Of a stretch of 64,000 nucleotides of DNA, positions 54,470 to 64,000 are shown in pieces; position 1 is the stretch's first letter; each line of letters starts with the position of its first letter. Below the pieces are notes generated by a model that saw nothing but the letters and a program-made list of their open reading frames with translations, did no database searches and was not told the origin of the DNA. A program made the translations under genes and the position numbers. This DNA is from Psococerastis gibbosa (taxonomy: Eukaryota > Arthropoda > Insecta > Psocodea > Psocidae): assembly GCA_963971405.1 (NCBI GenBank), contig OZ020487.1, positions 16,093,344 to 16,157,343 of the forward strand. The letters run 5' to 3'.

Positions 54470-54507
<38 letters not shown>
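54470..54507 (+). repeat. Poly(A) tract, 38 A
   Basis: An uninterrupted A run preceded by AGCCCCTT. It may be the tail of an old retroposed sequence, but no parent sequence was recognised to its left. A similar 20-A run is at 33040-33059. Confidence 0.8.
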
Positions 54508-54509
<2 letters not shown>

Positions 54510-55376
54510 AAACAATAGCCTATATTAAAACATATTTTTCAGATAATATTCACAAGTTTTTAGAAGCGTCATTGGATTAAAGTAGAGTAAAAAGGGGGGG
54601 GGCTATATTTAACAACATGAATACAGAGGCTGCCAGCTTATGTTCATTCTGTTGATTGAAAGATCAGAACAGAGCCAAGTGTAAGCGACTGGATCCGATA
54701 CTACAAGGTTTCGCATACCTTAGAAAACTCCCGATTGAGCTGAGAGAAGCGAGAAATGCTACTACTTACTTCCCTAAATTTCTTGCATCCTTTAGAGACA
54801 TTTTTTACACTGGCACTGAGGCAAAACCACAATGACAATGGCAGAACTACTTGATTTTGACGATATTTTGACGATTTTACTTTATACTTTCTTGTCGATT
54901 ACTTATTGATTACTTGATAGTATAATTTAACAGAAGTATATATTTATAATTTATTAATTAATTAATATAACTTCCACCCTGGGTACCGTACATCAAGGTG
55001 CGTTCTATTAACTGCGAAGTGTCGTATATTGACGGACCTTCACTGTACTATACCATTGAATATAACTCTATAAGTACAGTAGGCCCTATATTCAATTGTA
55101 CATATTGCATACCGGCGTGTATGCTGTAAAAATACGTATATGATTAAGATCGCGAGTTGTCCCGTATTTTCGTGTGATTAGTTTCCCAATATAGGGTTCC
55201 CACACGTGCGCCGCTAAATCAGGTTTACTTGAAGTACCTATAGGCTGCCACTCCTGCTTCGTGACTTCCCGCACTCCAGGCGATGAACTCTGGTTACTGA
55301 TAGACTGAGTACTTTAACCTAACTTTGGTATAAGGAATCCATCAGTAATTATTGTCGATGTCATTATTTTTGACAC
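54508..55376. other. Spacer without recognised features
   Basis: AT-rich; no exon, repeat end or RNA gene seen. Confidence 0.35.
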
Positions 55377-55610
55377 TTGGTCAGAGCTGACCATAGCGGT
55401 CCCAAAGCAAATGCTGTCACTATCGCTTTAAATCATCAGGACATGAGAGTAGTGGTACAGACTCCAACTTTCCCTCGAAAGGTTGTGCTTCGAGTCCCAC
55501 ATTTGCTACATTTTCTCCAGAGGGCATGTAAAGCATGCGGTCCCGGGTCTTATTTGTTGAGTGTAAGAGAGGGCCTTAACTCCGCTAGGTTGGCTTAGTA
55601 ATAAAACAAA
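55377..55610 (+). repeat. tRNA-derived SINE-B copy
   Basis: GGACATGAGAGTAGTGGTAC, then AGACTCCAACTTTCCC, a B-box-like TGTGCTTCGAGTCCC and the tail GTGTAAGAGAGGGCCTTAAC, TCCGCTAGGTTGGCTTAGTA and an A-rich end. Matches 63241-63450 on the other strand. Confidence 0.72.
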
Positions 55611-56295
55611 AACATAGACTATTTATTTAATAAAGCTGTGCTATAAAGCCTAGTTTTATTCGTGGCCGTTTAATGGTGACTATCCAACCTAAATAAGAAG
55701 AGAAACTACTAGCAGCAAACATAGTGCGAAACTTTCATTTTATGTTTCGACTGCTGCCAAATTAATTTACAGTTTTCGCCTTGTTTACTATATCGTAAGG
55801 TGTAATCTGTTAAGTAACCGGAGAGTCCCGTAAAACTCCTACGACTACTGTACTGTCTGTCACTACTGTCAGTAAACGATTGAAGTCTGCGGTTGGGCGA
55901 GCAATGATCATTATTGGCACATCAAATCAATGGAGTGACATAAGTCCATGATCGTGCTGTTTTTAATTTTCAATGTATTCTTTGGTTGATTGTGGGGTGA
56001 TCTAACTAGACGTTCGGCAACTTCATAGCGTCTTCTGTTCGCTCGGTCTGGGAATCGCAGCCAACTATTGTGTTCACAGACGTCTGTATTAGAGTGTTAT
56101 TGTTTAGAAATGACCAATTAATGAGAGGTTCAGACCCACACAATAACACAATCCCGTGTATTATTCCCAGCATCGTTTAGCTAACTGGCGTCTTTTGCAA
56201 TAGTGCTGCTCTGCTATGCAGGAATTTGTAACATGATAAAATTGCAATTTTAAAAATTCTGAGATCAAATTAACCTGTGAGACTGTGAGTTACAG
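55611..56295. other. Spacer without recognised features
   Basis: No exon or repeat end recognised. Confidence 0.35.
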
Positions 56296-56630
56296 TAAGG
56301 CGGGGGCTTCCACCGACCTCTCATTGCAGAATGCAAATGACATTGACGGAAATTTTTGTTGAATTACTCTATGCCATAGTTAAAATTGATCAATGATCAT
56401 AGAGTAAAATCACAAACAAACAAACTAAAATTAAAAAATGGCGTCATGGGATATGTTAAGTACAAACATTTTAATAGATTTCTATAAAAAGAAAAATTCA
56501 AATTTCCGTCAATGTCATTTGCATTCTGGAATGAGAGGTCGGTGGAAACCCCGCCTAAGTCTTGAATGCCTGCTACCACGTCAACGTATGTGCATTCTGC
56601 AATGAGAGGTCGGTGGAAACCCCGCCTAAG
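56296..56630. mobile_element. Fold-back MITE (TTAGGCGGGG family), third copy
   Basis: Left end TAAGGCGGGGGCTTCCACCG, right end CGGTGGAAACCCCGCCTAAG, plus an internal copy of the same right end at about 56536-56556. It shares the GATCAATGATCATAGAG centre and GACATTGACGGAAATTT arms with 17621-18031. Confidence 0.85.
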
Positions 56631-56639
56631 TAAGATTGT

Positions 56640-57030
56640 CACATTATATTGCAGTATTATATGGAGTATATAACACTGGCATTAATTTAACTTTTGGTTG
56701 AAGTTATAAACAAAATTAAAGGATATATAAAAACTGAACTTGGCGGGACTCGAACTCACGATCTACGCCTAACCGGGGCGTCGTCTTAACCGCTCGACCA
56801 CTAGCCCGCACAAGCACAACTGATATATATCCTCTGCTTATAATATGCTCTTATTGACCCATGATTCGTAATGTTAGACAGGTTAGTACAGCGACACTAC
56901 TATCTAACCGAACAAGGCTGTGAGCTTACTTTTAATGTCATAAAGGCAATGCTTTTTTCACATATGTAAATGTGTTCGAGTCCCGCCAAGCCCAGTTTGT
57001 ATACATCCTTTAATTTCGTTTAAGTACGAT
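56640..57030 (-). repeat. SINE-A copies (one full, one partial)
   Basis: On the minus strand: GTGCGGGCTAGTGGTCGAGC (A-box-like), GGTTAAGACGACGCCCC, TAGGCGTAGATCGTGAGTTC and CGAGTCCCGCCAAG, then the TATATATCCTTTAATTTTG tail and a body ending near 56640. A second partial unit on the plus strand starts GTGTTCGAGTCCCGCCAAGC at 56972. Confidence 0.72.
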
Positions 57031-57239
57031 TGCTTTAAGGGGAAGGGTTGACCACCCCTGAATCACCCCAAAATAGTTTGGTTTATAGTTTTTCTTTCAT
57101 TTTACACTTTAAGTGTAATGAGTTCAATTGGCAGAGGACTATTTCATACATAGTGCTCCAAGAAATTTTCTTGTTTTGATTCAGAAGGTTTTCCGTTGAA
57201 CTGATAGGTGACAGAAATTTATTGAATTATCAAATTCAT

Positions 57240-57480
57240 GGACTGGTGCTCTTAAAAGGGAAGTCGTGCTCTTGCTAAACCACTGGCTCGGGGTTTTCAA
57301 CCAGGATGTTCTTCTTTTGCCGGCAGCCCCCTGTCCTTGTATTTCCTTGGATTATTACATGCAGAAGACGATACTTTTCGTTCCTCATCACATGACTGAT
57401 GTATGTTAGTTTTCATTTCTTAACCGACAGCAGCAGCTCAGCTTCTGTATCCGCTCGCCTCCACTTCAAGACAACTGAAA
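57240..57480 (-). pseudogene. Non-LTR retrotransposon RT relic, second copy
   Basis: The minus strand reads RNEKYRLLHVIIQG, then a Gly/Arg-type linker and KKNILVENPEPVV with a stop, parallel to the relic at 26069-26440 at the DNA level (for example GTTGAAAA-CC, GCAAGAGCACGACTTCCC). It keeps the linker region missing from the first copy. Confidence 0.72.
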
Positions 57481-58164
57481 CTGAATCACTCGAGTATTGT
57501 TTTTGGGTGACAAATCATGGCAGTATAGCGTGACTATGTCAATGCTTTCCTACCAGCCTAGGTTTTTCCGGAGACAATTTACCATATTTCGTTTTTAATT
57601 TTGAACGTTCGCGTAGCGGTAGAATGCGCCCAAGTCATGAAAATAGTTTGTTTTGTGAGCAGTAAAATTGCTTATTTTATTAATAATGCAATAGAAATGG
57701 TTTATTTTATTATTGCTAATTGCCTATTATGAGTACGGTGGTAACAATTTTAGTAGGACATAATTTTAATGTCTGCGCGCAATGTGTTCGTTTTATGGCT
57801 AGCCATTATAATTTTCTACACTTGGAGGAATCTGGGCTGGACAAGAATGTTCCATTGACAAATGACAATGCCATCAACATTGTGTTGGACGTGGCTAAAT
57901 CCGGACGTTGCACTATGTCATGTGCTCTACCTTTACGCTATTAAAGTACGTGCAGTATACTCCAAATGAGGGATATAGACAAGGTTAAATGCTAGGTAAA
58001 ATGACAGGTGCTATAAATTTAAAAATAATGTAATTCTTATTAAAGGACAAATCTACACTACCCCCTTTTTCAGCTTTTTGTAAGTAGTCAGATTTGGTGC
58101 AAAGTAACAGCGGTTGGTTGCAGTTTTGGAACTCCTACCACCGGGCACCGCAGTATCCGTTTTT
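57481..58164. other. Spacer; one open frame of unknown meaning
   Basis: 57720-57944 (plus) is open for 74 codons (CVRFMASHYNFLHLEESGLD) without splice sites, a homologue I recognise, or a promoter. I do not call it a gene. Confidence 0.3.
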
Positions 58165-59036
58165 GCTTTCCAATTTATACGTAGTATAAGGAAAGCTTTG
58201 TGACGGTCGAAATTTTCGATTCCGAGATTTCAACGGATTTACACGTTTTAAGGTCCCAGGAACCCAAAAAAAGTGGTTTTTACGAAATGTCTGTATGTCT
58301 GTCGTTCTGTCTGTCTGTCTGTGCGTCGATTTCCGGGCCAACTACTCGGTCGATTTTGATGAAATTCGGCATGTAGGTTCACAAAAATCATACCTCGGGA
58401 TCATTTTTATTTTATTTTGGGCTAACTTAATTTGGGGGGGGGGGGGGCTATTCTCAAAAACTCCAAAAAAACGTCTAAAAAAATTATTTCTCAAAAACGG
58501 CTCCAACGATTTCTTTCAAATTCACATATATTGTAGTCGTTATTAATGTTAACGAAATGCGGGAGGTCGCTTGCCCCTTGATAGGTTGCTTGTGGGGGTT
58601 AAAAAATAAAAATAACTAAATTTTAATGAAAAATGACTAAAAAATAATATTTCTGCGAAACATTTCTATCGATGATTTCTACCTTCAGGTATGTTTTAGG
58701 TGTTCAATTGAGTAACGAAACCGGAGAGGTTGCTTTCCCAGAAAAGTATTTGGTTTTGTTAAAAAAAATGTTTTTTTGAAACAATGATAGAAAATTCACG
58801 CTCAAATGCATTGCGTGCCCTGCCAGTATTGCTGTGTGGTAATGTGTTGGTCTGACCTATCTAGAATTTACCTCACCTCCAATGACGTCAGGTGGACAAC
58901 ACCCCCCCCCCCCCCCCCCGCCCGAGATATCGGAAATTTAACCATAGGAAAATTATTTACCATGAAATTACTCATTTTTCTATCTACTAATTTTGATAAA
59001 TTGGAAAGCATGTTTGAGTAATCTCGGACCGGTTCT
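58165..59036 (+). mobile_element. R1 dispersed repeat, copy A (near full length)
   Basis: Starts GCTTTCCAATTTATACGTAG TATAAGG, carries the CTGT microsatellite at 58289-58321, a G run at 58434-58447 and a C run at 58903-58919, and ends TAAATTGGAAAGCATG then GGACCGGTTC. One plus-strand frame reads CVDFRANYSVDFDEIRHVGS in several copies, which is a shared repeat reading frame and not evidence of a protein. Confidence 0.85.
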
Positions 59037-60352
59037 TTTGTTTTCAAACCAAGTTCAATAATTATGGCCAATGTGTGTTAGTGACGTTATTTAAATAAAT
59101 ATAGTTAAATATATAATTCCCATGAACTTTGATGCTTAATTTCATGGCACTGATGAGACTACGGGGACACTTTGGAGGCCGGAAGTAATACATTTATCTT
59201 GGTATATATCCGTTCTCAGTACATTTTCATTTGGGACTTGAAAACTAACAACACAAAAAATTATGTTGAATATTATTTTATAATTACATTACTTAGTTGG
59301 GCTTAGGTTATAGTGTTTTTTTAAATCCACGTTTTAGTTAAAAACGGTCCCTGGCTATGAGTTTCTGTATAGCAGAGGGGTCTGTATACCTACAGTAGTT
59401 CGTATAATATAGGGCCTTTAAGGAATGTCCATGTAATTAACATTCTCATGGACGGACGATAGTGGCATCACTCCTCCTGAGGTAATTTCTACTTCTGGCT
59501 ATAGGTTGATAACAGGTACCTGTACCCAAGGTCAATGCGTCATTACTACTGCTGTGCAGTCGCTCTTGCTTTACCTAACTTAAGTAAAAGCACACATAAT
59601 GTTTTTTAAATTTATTTACATTTCCTCGCATTTCCGTTGATTTTTCACCGCTATGGCGAGGCTCCGTCTATTCTATTTAATATCTTTGGCCCACACCTAC
59701 TACAAGTGCCAATGGAAATGCTCATACATGCTTACCATTTCAACATTGGCATTGTAACAGGCGTCAACTTGACGTAACCAAGAACGGGAACGAGTCTGAA
59801 ATGCACCGCTGTAGCTTGTGCCCAAGACGTTTCGGAAAGGGCTAGTACGTATGCGGCATTCAAGGAAATTCTGGCATTTTAAATATATTTTTTTCCCCCT
59901 ATGGTGACCCAATGTGACCCAAGCAGAAATAACACTTGTGTTGTCTCTTTCGACACATTATTATTCCATTGGTGTTGTTACCACTTACCGAAGCTGAAGG
60001 TGGTAGTTTTTATAATTGACTACGGTATGCGGTATTAGCAGGAACATGCTATTAGTGATGTAATGAGCAACCTTGGAAGTTATCGTAGCATAGCGGGACA
60101 TAGTAATTCTAGACATCGAAATCCCTGAACCAGAACTTATTTTAGGCCATTGCACTTCCTTTTAGAGGTTATACTTTTAACTATGAGGGGGCGCCCTCTT
60201 AGCTGCACCGTATACTTCCTGCCGACTATCTTCTCAAGGTCTTTGGCCTTTTTTACATAACAAATCAGTTGCCTCTGTTATAGCTTGTCCAGAATAATGT
60301 AGTAGCTTTTGGAGCGAGCCCTGACTCTGGCCTGTTGCTGTTGCAACTTGTT
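59037..60352. other. Spacer without recognised features
   Basis: 1.3 kb; no exon, repeat boundary or RNA gene identified. Confidence 0.35.
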
Positions 60353-61245
60353 GCTTTCCAATTTAACGTAGTATAAGGATAACCTAACCTACCCTAAGCT
60401 TTGTGATGGTCCAAATTTTCGATTCCGAGTTTTCAACGGATTTACACGTTTTGAGGTCCCAGAAACACAAAAAAGTGGTTTTTACGAAATGTCTGTCTGT
60501 CGCTCTGTCTGTCTGTATGTCTGTCTGTCTGTGCGTCGATTTCCGGGCAAACTACTCGGTCAATTTTGATAAAATTTTGCATGTAGGTTTACAAAAATCA
60601 TACCTCGGGACCATTTTTTTTTAAAACATGGGGCTAACTCAATTTGGGGGGGGGGGGATTTATTCTCAAAAAACTCCAAAAAATCGCATAAAAAAATTAT
60701 TTCACAAAAACGGCTCCGACGATTTCTTATAAATTCACATTTATTGTAGTTGTTATTAATGTTGACAAAATGCGGGGGGTCGCTTGTCCCTTGATAGTTT
60801 GCTTCTGGGGGTAAAAAAATAAAAATAACTAAATTTTCATGAAAAATGACTAAAAAATAATTTTTCTGCGAAACCTTTCTATCGATGATTTCTACTTTCA
60901 GGTATGTTTTAGGTGTTAAATTGAGTAACGAAATCGGACAGGTTGCTTTCCCAGAGAAGTATTTGGTTTTGTACAAAAAAATATTTTTTTTTTTTAAATG
61001 ATAGACAATTCACGCTCAAATATATTGCGTGCCCTGCCAGTATTGCTGTGTGGTAATGTGTTGGTCTGACCTATCTACAATTTACCTCACCTCCAGTGAC
61101 GTCAGGTGGACACCCCCCCCCCCCCCCCCCCCGAGATATCGGAAATTTAACCATAGGAGAATTATTTACCATGAAATTACTCATTTTCTCTATCTACTAA
61201 TTTTGATAAATTGGAAAGCATGTTCGAGTAAACTCGGACCGGTTC
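60353..61245 (+). mobile_element. R1 dispersed repeat, copy B (near full length)
   Basis: 893 bp, same head and tail as copy A, with a small insertion (AACCTAACCTACCC) after TATAAGGAT, G run at 60645-60656 and C run at 61111-61132. Forms an inverted pair with copy C. Confidence 0.87.
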
Positions 61246-61350
61246 GTTAAGTCATGCTTTCGCCTGTTTCATTGCGTCAACTGTAAGCTTGCCTCAGCCT
61301 GTTCATTATCGCTTGTAGCTGGTGTAGGTTGACATTGAGAACGTATACCA

Positions 61351-62074
61351 CCTGACGTCACTGGTGCACTGGTGGTGAGGTAAATTCTAGATAGGTCAGA
61401 CCAACACATTACCACACAGCAATACTGGCAGGGCACGCAATGCATTTGAGCGTAAATTTTCTGTCATTTTTCCAAAAATCATTTTTTTGTACAAAAACAA
61501 ATACTTTTTTGGGAAAGCAACCTGTCCGGTTTCTTTAGTCAATTTAACACCTAAAACATACCTGAAGGTAGAAATCACGATAGAAAGGTGTCGCAGAAAA
61601 ATTATTTTTTAGTAATTTTTCATTAAAATTTAGTTATTTTTATTTTTTTACCCCCAGAAGCAACCTATCAAGGGGCAAGCGACCCCCCGCATTTCGTTAA
61701 CATTAATAACGACTACAATATATGTGAATTTAAAAGATATCGTTGGAGCCGTTTTTGAGAAATATTTTTTTTAGACGTTTTTTTGGAGTTTTTTGAGAAT
61801 AAAACCCCCCCCCCAAATTGAGTTAGCCCAAAATAAAAATAAAATGATCCCGAGGTATGATTTTTGTGAACCTACATGCCGAATTTCATCAAAATCGACC
61901 GAGTAGTTGGCCCGGAAATCGACGCACAGACAGACAGACAGACAGACAGACATTTCGTAAAAACCACTTTTTTGGGTTCCTGGGACCTTAAAACGTGTAA
62001 ATCCGTTGATATCTCGGAATCGAAAATTTCGACCGTCACAAAGCTTTGCTTATACTACTTATAAATTGGAAAGC
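61351..62074 (-). mobile_element. R1 dispersed repeat, copy C (inverted, tail-truncated)
   Basis: The head GCTTTCCAATTTATAAGTAG is at 62074; the left edge stops around CACCTGACGTCACTGG, so the tail is missing. Together with copy B it forms an inverted repeat with ~700-bp arms. Confidence 0.85.
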
Positions 62075-62113
62075 CAAAATCGGATGCTCCATTTTGGGTT
62101 TGTCATAATTGAC

Positions 62114-62513
62114 TTAATTAGGCGTGATCAGCCCAGGGGGACTTTTGGCCGCTCTGACGATTTCCCTCCATCTTTGCCGATCCTCAGCAGCCACTATCTA
62201 ATCTGCTGCCTCGACGCCAACTCGAAGGAGGTACTCCTTGAACTGGTCCCATCTTCGCCTTAGTCTTCCTTTTGGTCTTCTTCCGCGGGGGATTGCTTCC
62301 CACACGGCCTTTGGGGGTCTGTGGTCCGGCATCCGGTGCACATGTCCTATCCATTGTAGCCTTTTTGCTCTAAGATCGTCAATGACGCCGAGGGCATTGT
62401 AGAGCCGATGGATTTCGGCGTTGCATCGGATTCGCCAGACTCCGTTGATGACTGTACCTCCAAAGATCCTGCGGAGCATTTTATTTTCGAAGACCGAAAG
62501 CATTCATAATTAC
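62114..62513 (-). pseudogene. Non-LTR retrotransposon ORF2 C-terminal relic (RTE/Jockey-like)
   Basis: The minus strand encodes MLRRIFGGTVINGVWRIRC, LRAKRLQWIGHVHRMPDHRP, PKGRLRRRWDQFKEYLLRVG and, after an in-frame TAG, AAEDRQRWREIVRAAKSPPG before TAA at 62114. These are the standard closing motifs of the RT protein (RLRW-GHV-RMP, GRP--RW-D, DR--WR-IV-AA). One stop codon and a missing front mark it as dead, but it is less decayed than the other RT relics here. Confidence 0.85.
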
Positions 62514-63240
62514 CTAGGTACATTGTATTATATACATTATGGCTGTATGGCCTTATGGCTTTTGACTGATCGCCCATGTCTCCCCCTAGTCCTGGTGTGG
62601 AATAACTAACTTCCACCCTCTTTTAGTATTTCGTCTCACGTCCCCCAAATCCCGGATCCAATGTCTTTACCATCATCCTTGTATGACTGGAGGGAGCGAC
62701 CTAAATGTAACCACATTGCACATTTTCTTGTGGCCTGCCAGGGCCGCGAACAATGCAAGACTTCTTGTGGCTATATTATCAAGTACTTACCTCCAAGTGC
62801 CTATCATAAGCTGCTATAACATAGAACCATAGAAGCTTATCTTATGCCCGGAAATGTACAATATGAGTGAATAGATGGGTTCATCCTACCTGGCTTCCTA
62901 TAAGAATAAGAAACGATCTGTGGGAACTATAGAAATCACTGAGTTATTGTATGGCACTGTGAAGACTACCGTGCCCAGAAGTTATTGAAACCGCAAGGGC
63001 ACTCTTTGCTGCGGTCTGCTTATAATTTGAGGAGAAATCTGCAACGCCTCTTTCAATTTCGCTCACACGCCGATCTTCCCCGTATCAGACAACATCTAGA
63101 TTCTAGAAGATGATGACTACTCTCCCGCCTGTCCCTATTTGACCTCGGTCTTCGGACGCCTGCGCCCCTGCTATTATTCTTGTAGCACGCTGCGAGTGAC
63201 TACTTTGTTTCAACTTCTAATGAAATTTTAAATAAATAAG
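62514..63240. other. Spacer, possibly degraded retroelement
   Basis: Contains phrases such as AACCACATTGCACATTTTCT and TGTGGCCTGCCAGGGCCGCG that read like a degraded protein-coding relic (HIAHFLVACQGRE), but no frame is intact and no family can be named. Confidence 0.3.
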
Positions 63241-63450
63241 GACTTTTATTGTTCTATTACTAAGCCAACCTAGCGGAGTTAGTGCTAAAAAGCCCTCTCC
63301 TACACTCAACTAGGAAAGCCCGGGACCGCTTGCTTTACGTAAGCCTTCTGAAGCATGGCCAGAAAATGTAGGAAGTGTAGGACTCGAACCAATAACCTTT
63401 CGGGTGAAAGTCAGAGTCCGTACCACTACTCCACATGTCTTGACTGTAAT
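63241..63450 (-). repeat. tRNA-derived SINE-B copy (inverted)
   Basis: Complement of the unit at 55377-55610: the tail TACTAAGCCAACCTAGCGGA at 63258, GGACTCGAACCAATAACC (complement of B box GGTTCGAGTCC) at 63380, and CGGACTCTGACTTTC-type A-box half near 63410. Confidence 0.72.
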
Positions 63451-64000
63451 GAAACCTCCAATGTAAAAGACGTAAACTTTTTATTTACACTGATGTTGAT
63501 CCGAAAGAATGTTGTTGAGATAGGGATTTCCATTCGAAATAATTATCTGTCGACTTCTTGGCACATTGGCATTGGCATCTTAGATCTTGTTTGAATATAC
63601 AGTATGGAAAAAGTCCGATAAATCTTAAGAGGGTATGCTAAGTTTTTTCCAAAAATCCCAAATAACGCGAAATTTTAGTCCCAATGGTATTTATGGTAGA
63701 ACAAGGGTACCACAAGCGTGGCCTCGCGAAATTAATTAATTAATATAAAAAAAAGTACCAAAAATGTCATGGTTCCCGGTCTGCACTAAACCTGGATAAA
63801 TAAGTACGTACCAATACCATAAGCTTTGTCAAATGAAAAATATGACAATATATTGTATTATTGGGGCACAAAATATGTAATAGAAAAAAAGATCATATAC
63901 AGGCAAGCTTTTGAAAAAACTGTCAAAAGACCTCAATAAAGCTATCTACTCATTAGAGGAAATTTAATGTTTTTAAGATATTTATTAAAATTATAGGTTT
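63451..64000. other. Right-edge spacer
   Basis: AT-rich, no supported gene or repeat boundary. Confidence 0.35.

Noticed and set aside
57720-57944. 74-codon frame on the plus strand
   Set aside because: No homologue, splice site or promoter recognised; surrounded by repeats.

Overview
The window looks like a piece of an arthropod (most likely insect) nuclear chromosome. All genes are split by GT-AG introns, the DNA is AT-rich, and the space between exons is crowded with small inverted-repeat transposons, tRNA-derived SINEs and decayed non-LTR retrotransposons. The species cannot be named from the sequence. Exon borders given here were read by eye from splice signals, codon phase and remembered protein families. 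In every fully modelled gene the exon phases join without conflict and the coding total is a multiple of three.

Layout: (1) 337-2082, minus: first three coding exons of the Holliday-junction/flap endonuclease GEN, running off the left edge. (2) 2703-7243, plus: nuclear factor Y subunit gamma (NF-YC), 7 exons, head-to-head with GEN. (3) 7244-12522: no gene; a 642-bp near-perfect tandem duplication that includes half of a dispersed repeat called R1 here. (4) 12523-21622, minus: anillin, 11 exons, 1077 residues, complete. (5) 22054-25703, plus: ZMYND10, 7 exons, 443 residues, complete, divergent from anillin across 431 bp holding a CRE palindrome and an X-box-like site. (6) 25704-32214: transposon-rich gap dominated by a 2.8-kb hAT-like element with an exact 8-bp target duplication, carrying a G-rich hairpin minisatellite and a nested retroelement with its own 13-bp target duplication. 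(7) 32215-39347, minus: XK-related membrane protein, 10 exons, about 640 residues, with one probable GC-AG intron and an alternative C-terminus. (8) 40488-47524, plus: ribosomal protein S12, 4 short exons spread over 7 kb. Its second intron holds a 2.7-kb inverted repeat with Penelope-like, hammerhead-like and TTAA-inserting elements. (9) 48891-64000: a CpG-rich candidate promoter, one probable first coding exon of an unrecognised plus-strand gene (49378-49596), then about 14 kb of repeats with no other supported exon.

The genes do not form a pathway. They are housekeeping (RpS12, NF-YC), cell division and DNA repair (anillin, GEN), cilium assembly (ZMYND10) and membrane (XKR) genes, arranged as three divergent pairs. 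Most of what is unusual lies in the mobile DNA: an intron palindrome that preserves the empty target site of a TTAA-type MITE, a SINE fragment abutting a constitutive splice donor, and several fold-back elements with perfect or nearly perfect arms. No prokaryotic-style system, CRISPR array, viral gene or toxin gene was seen.
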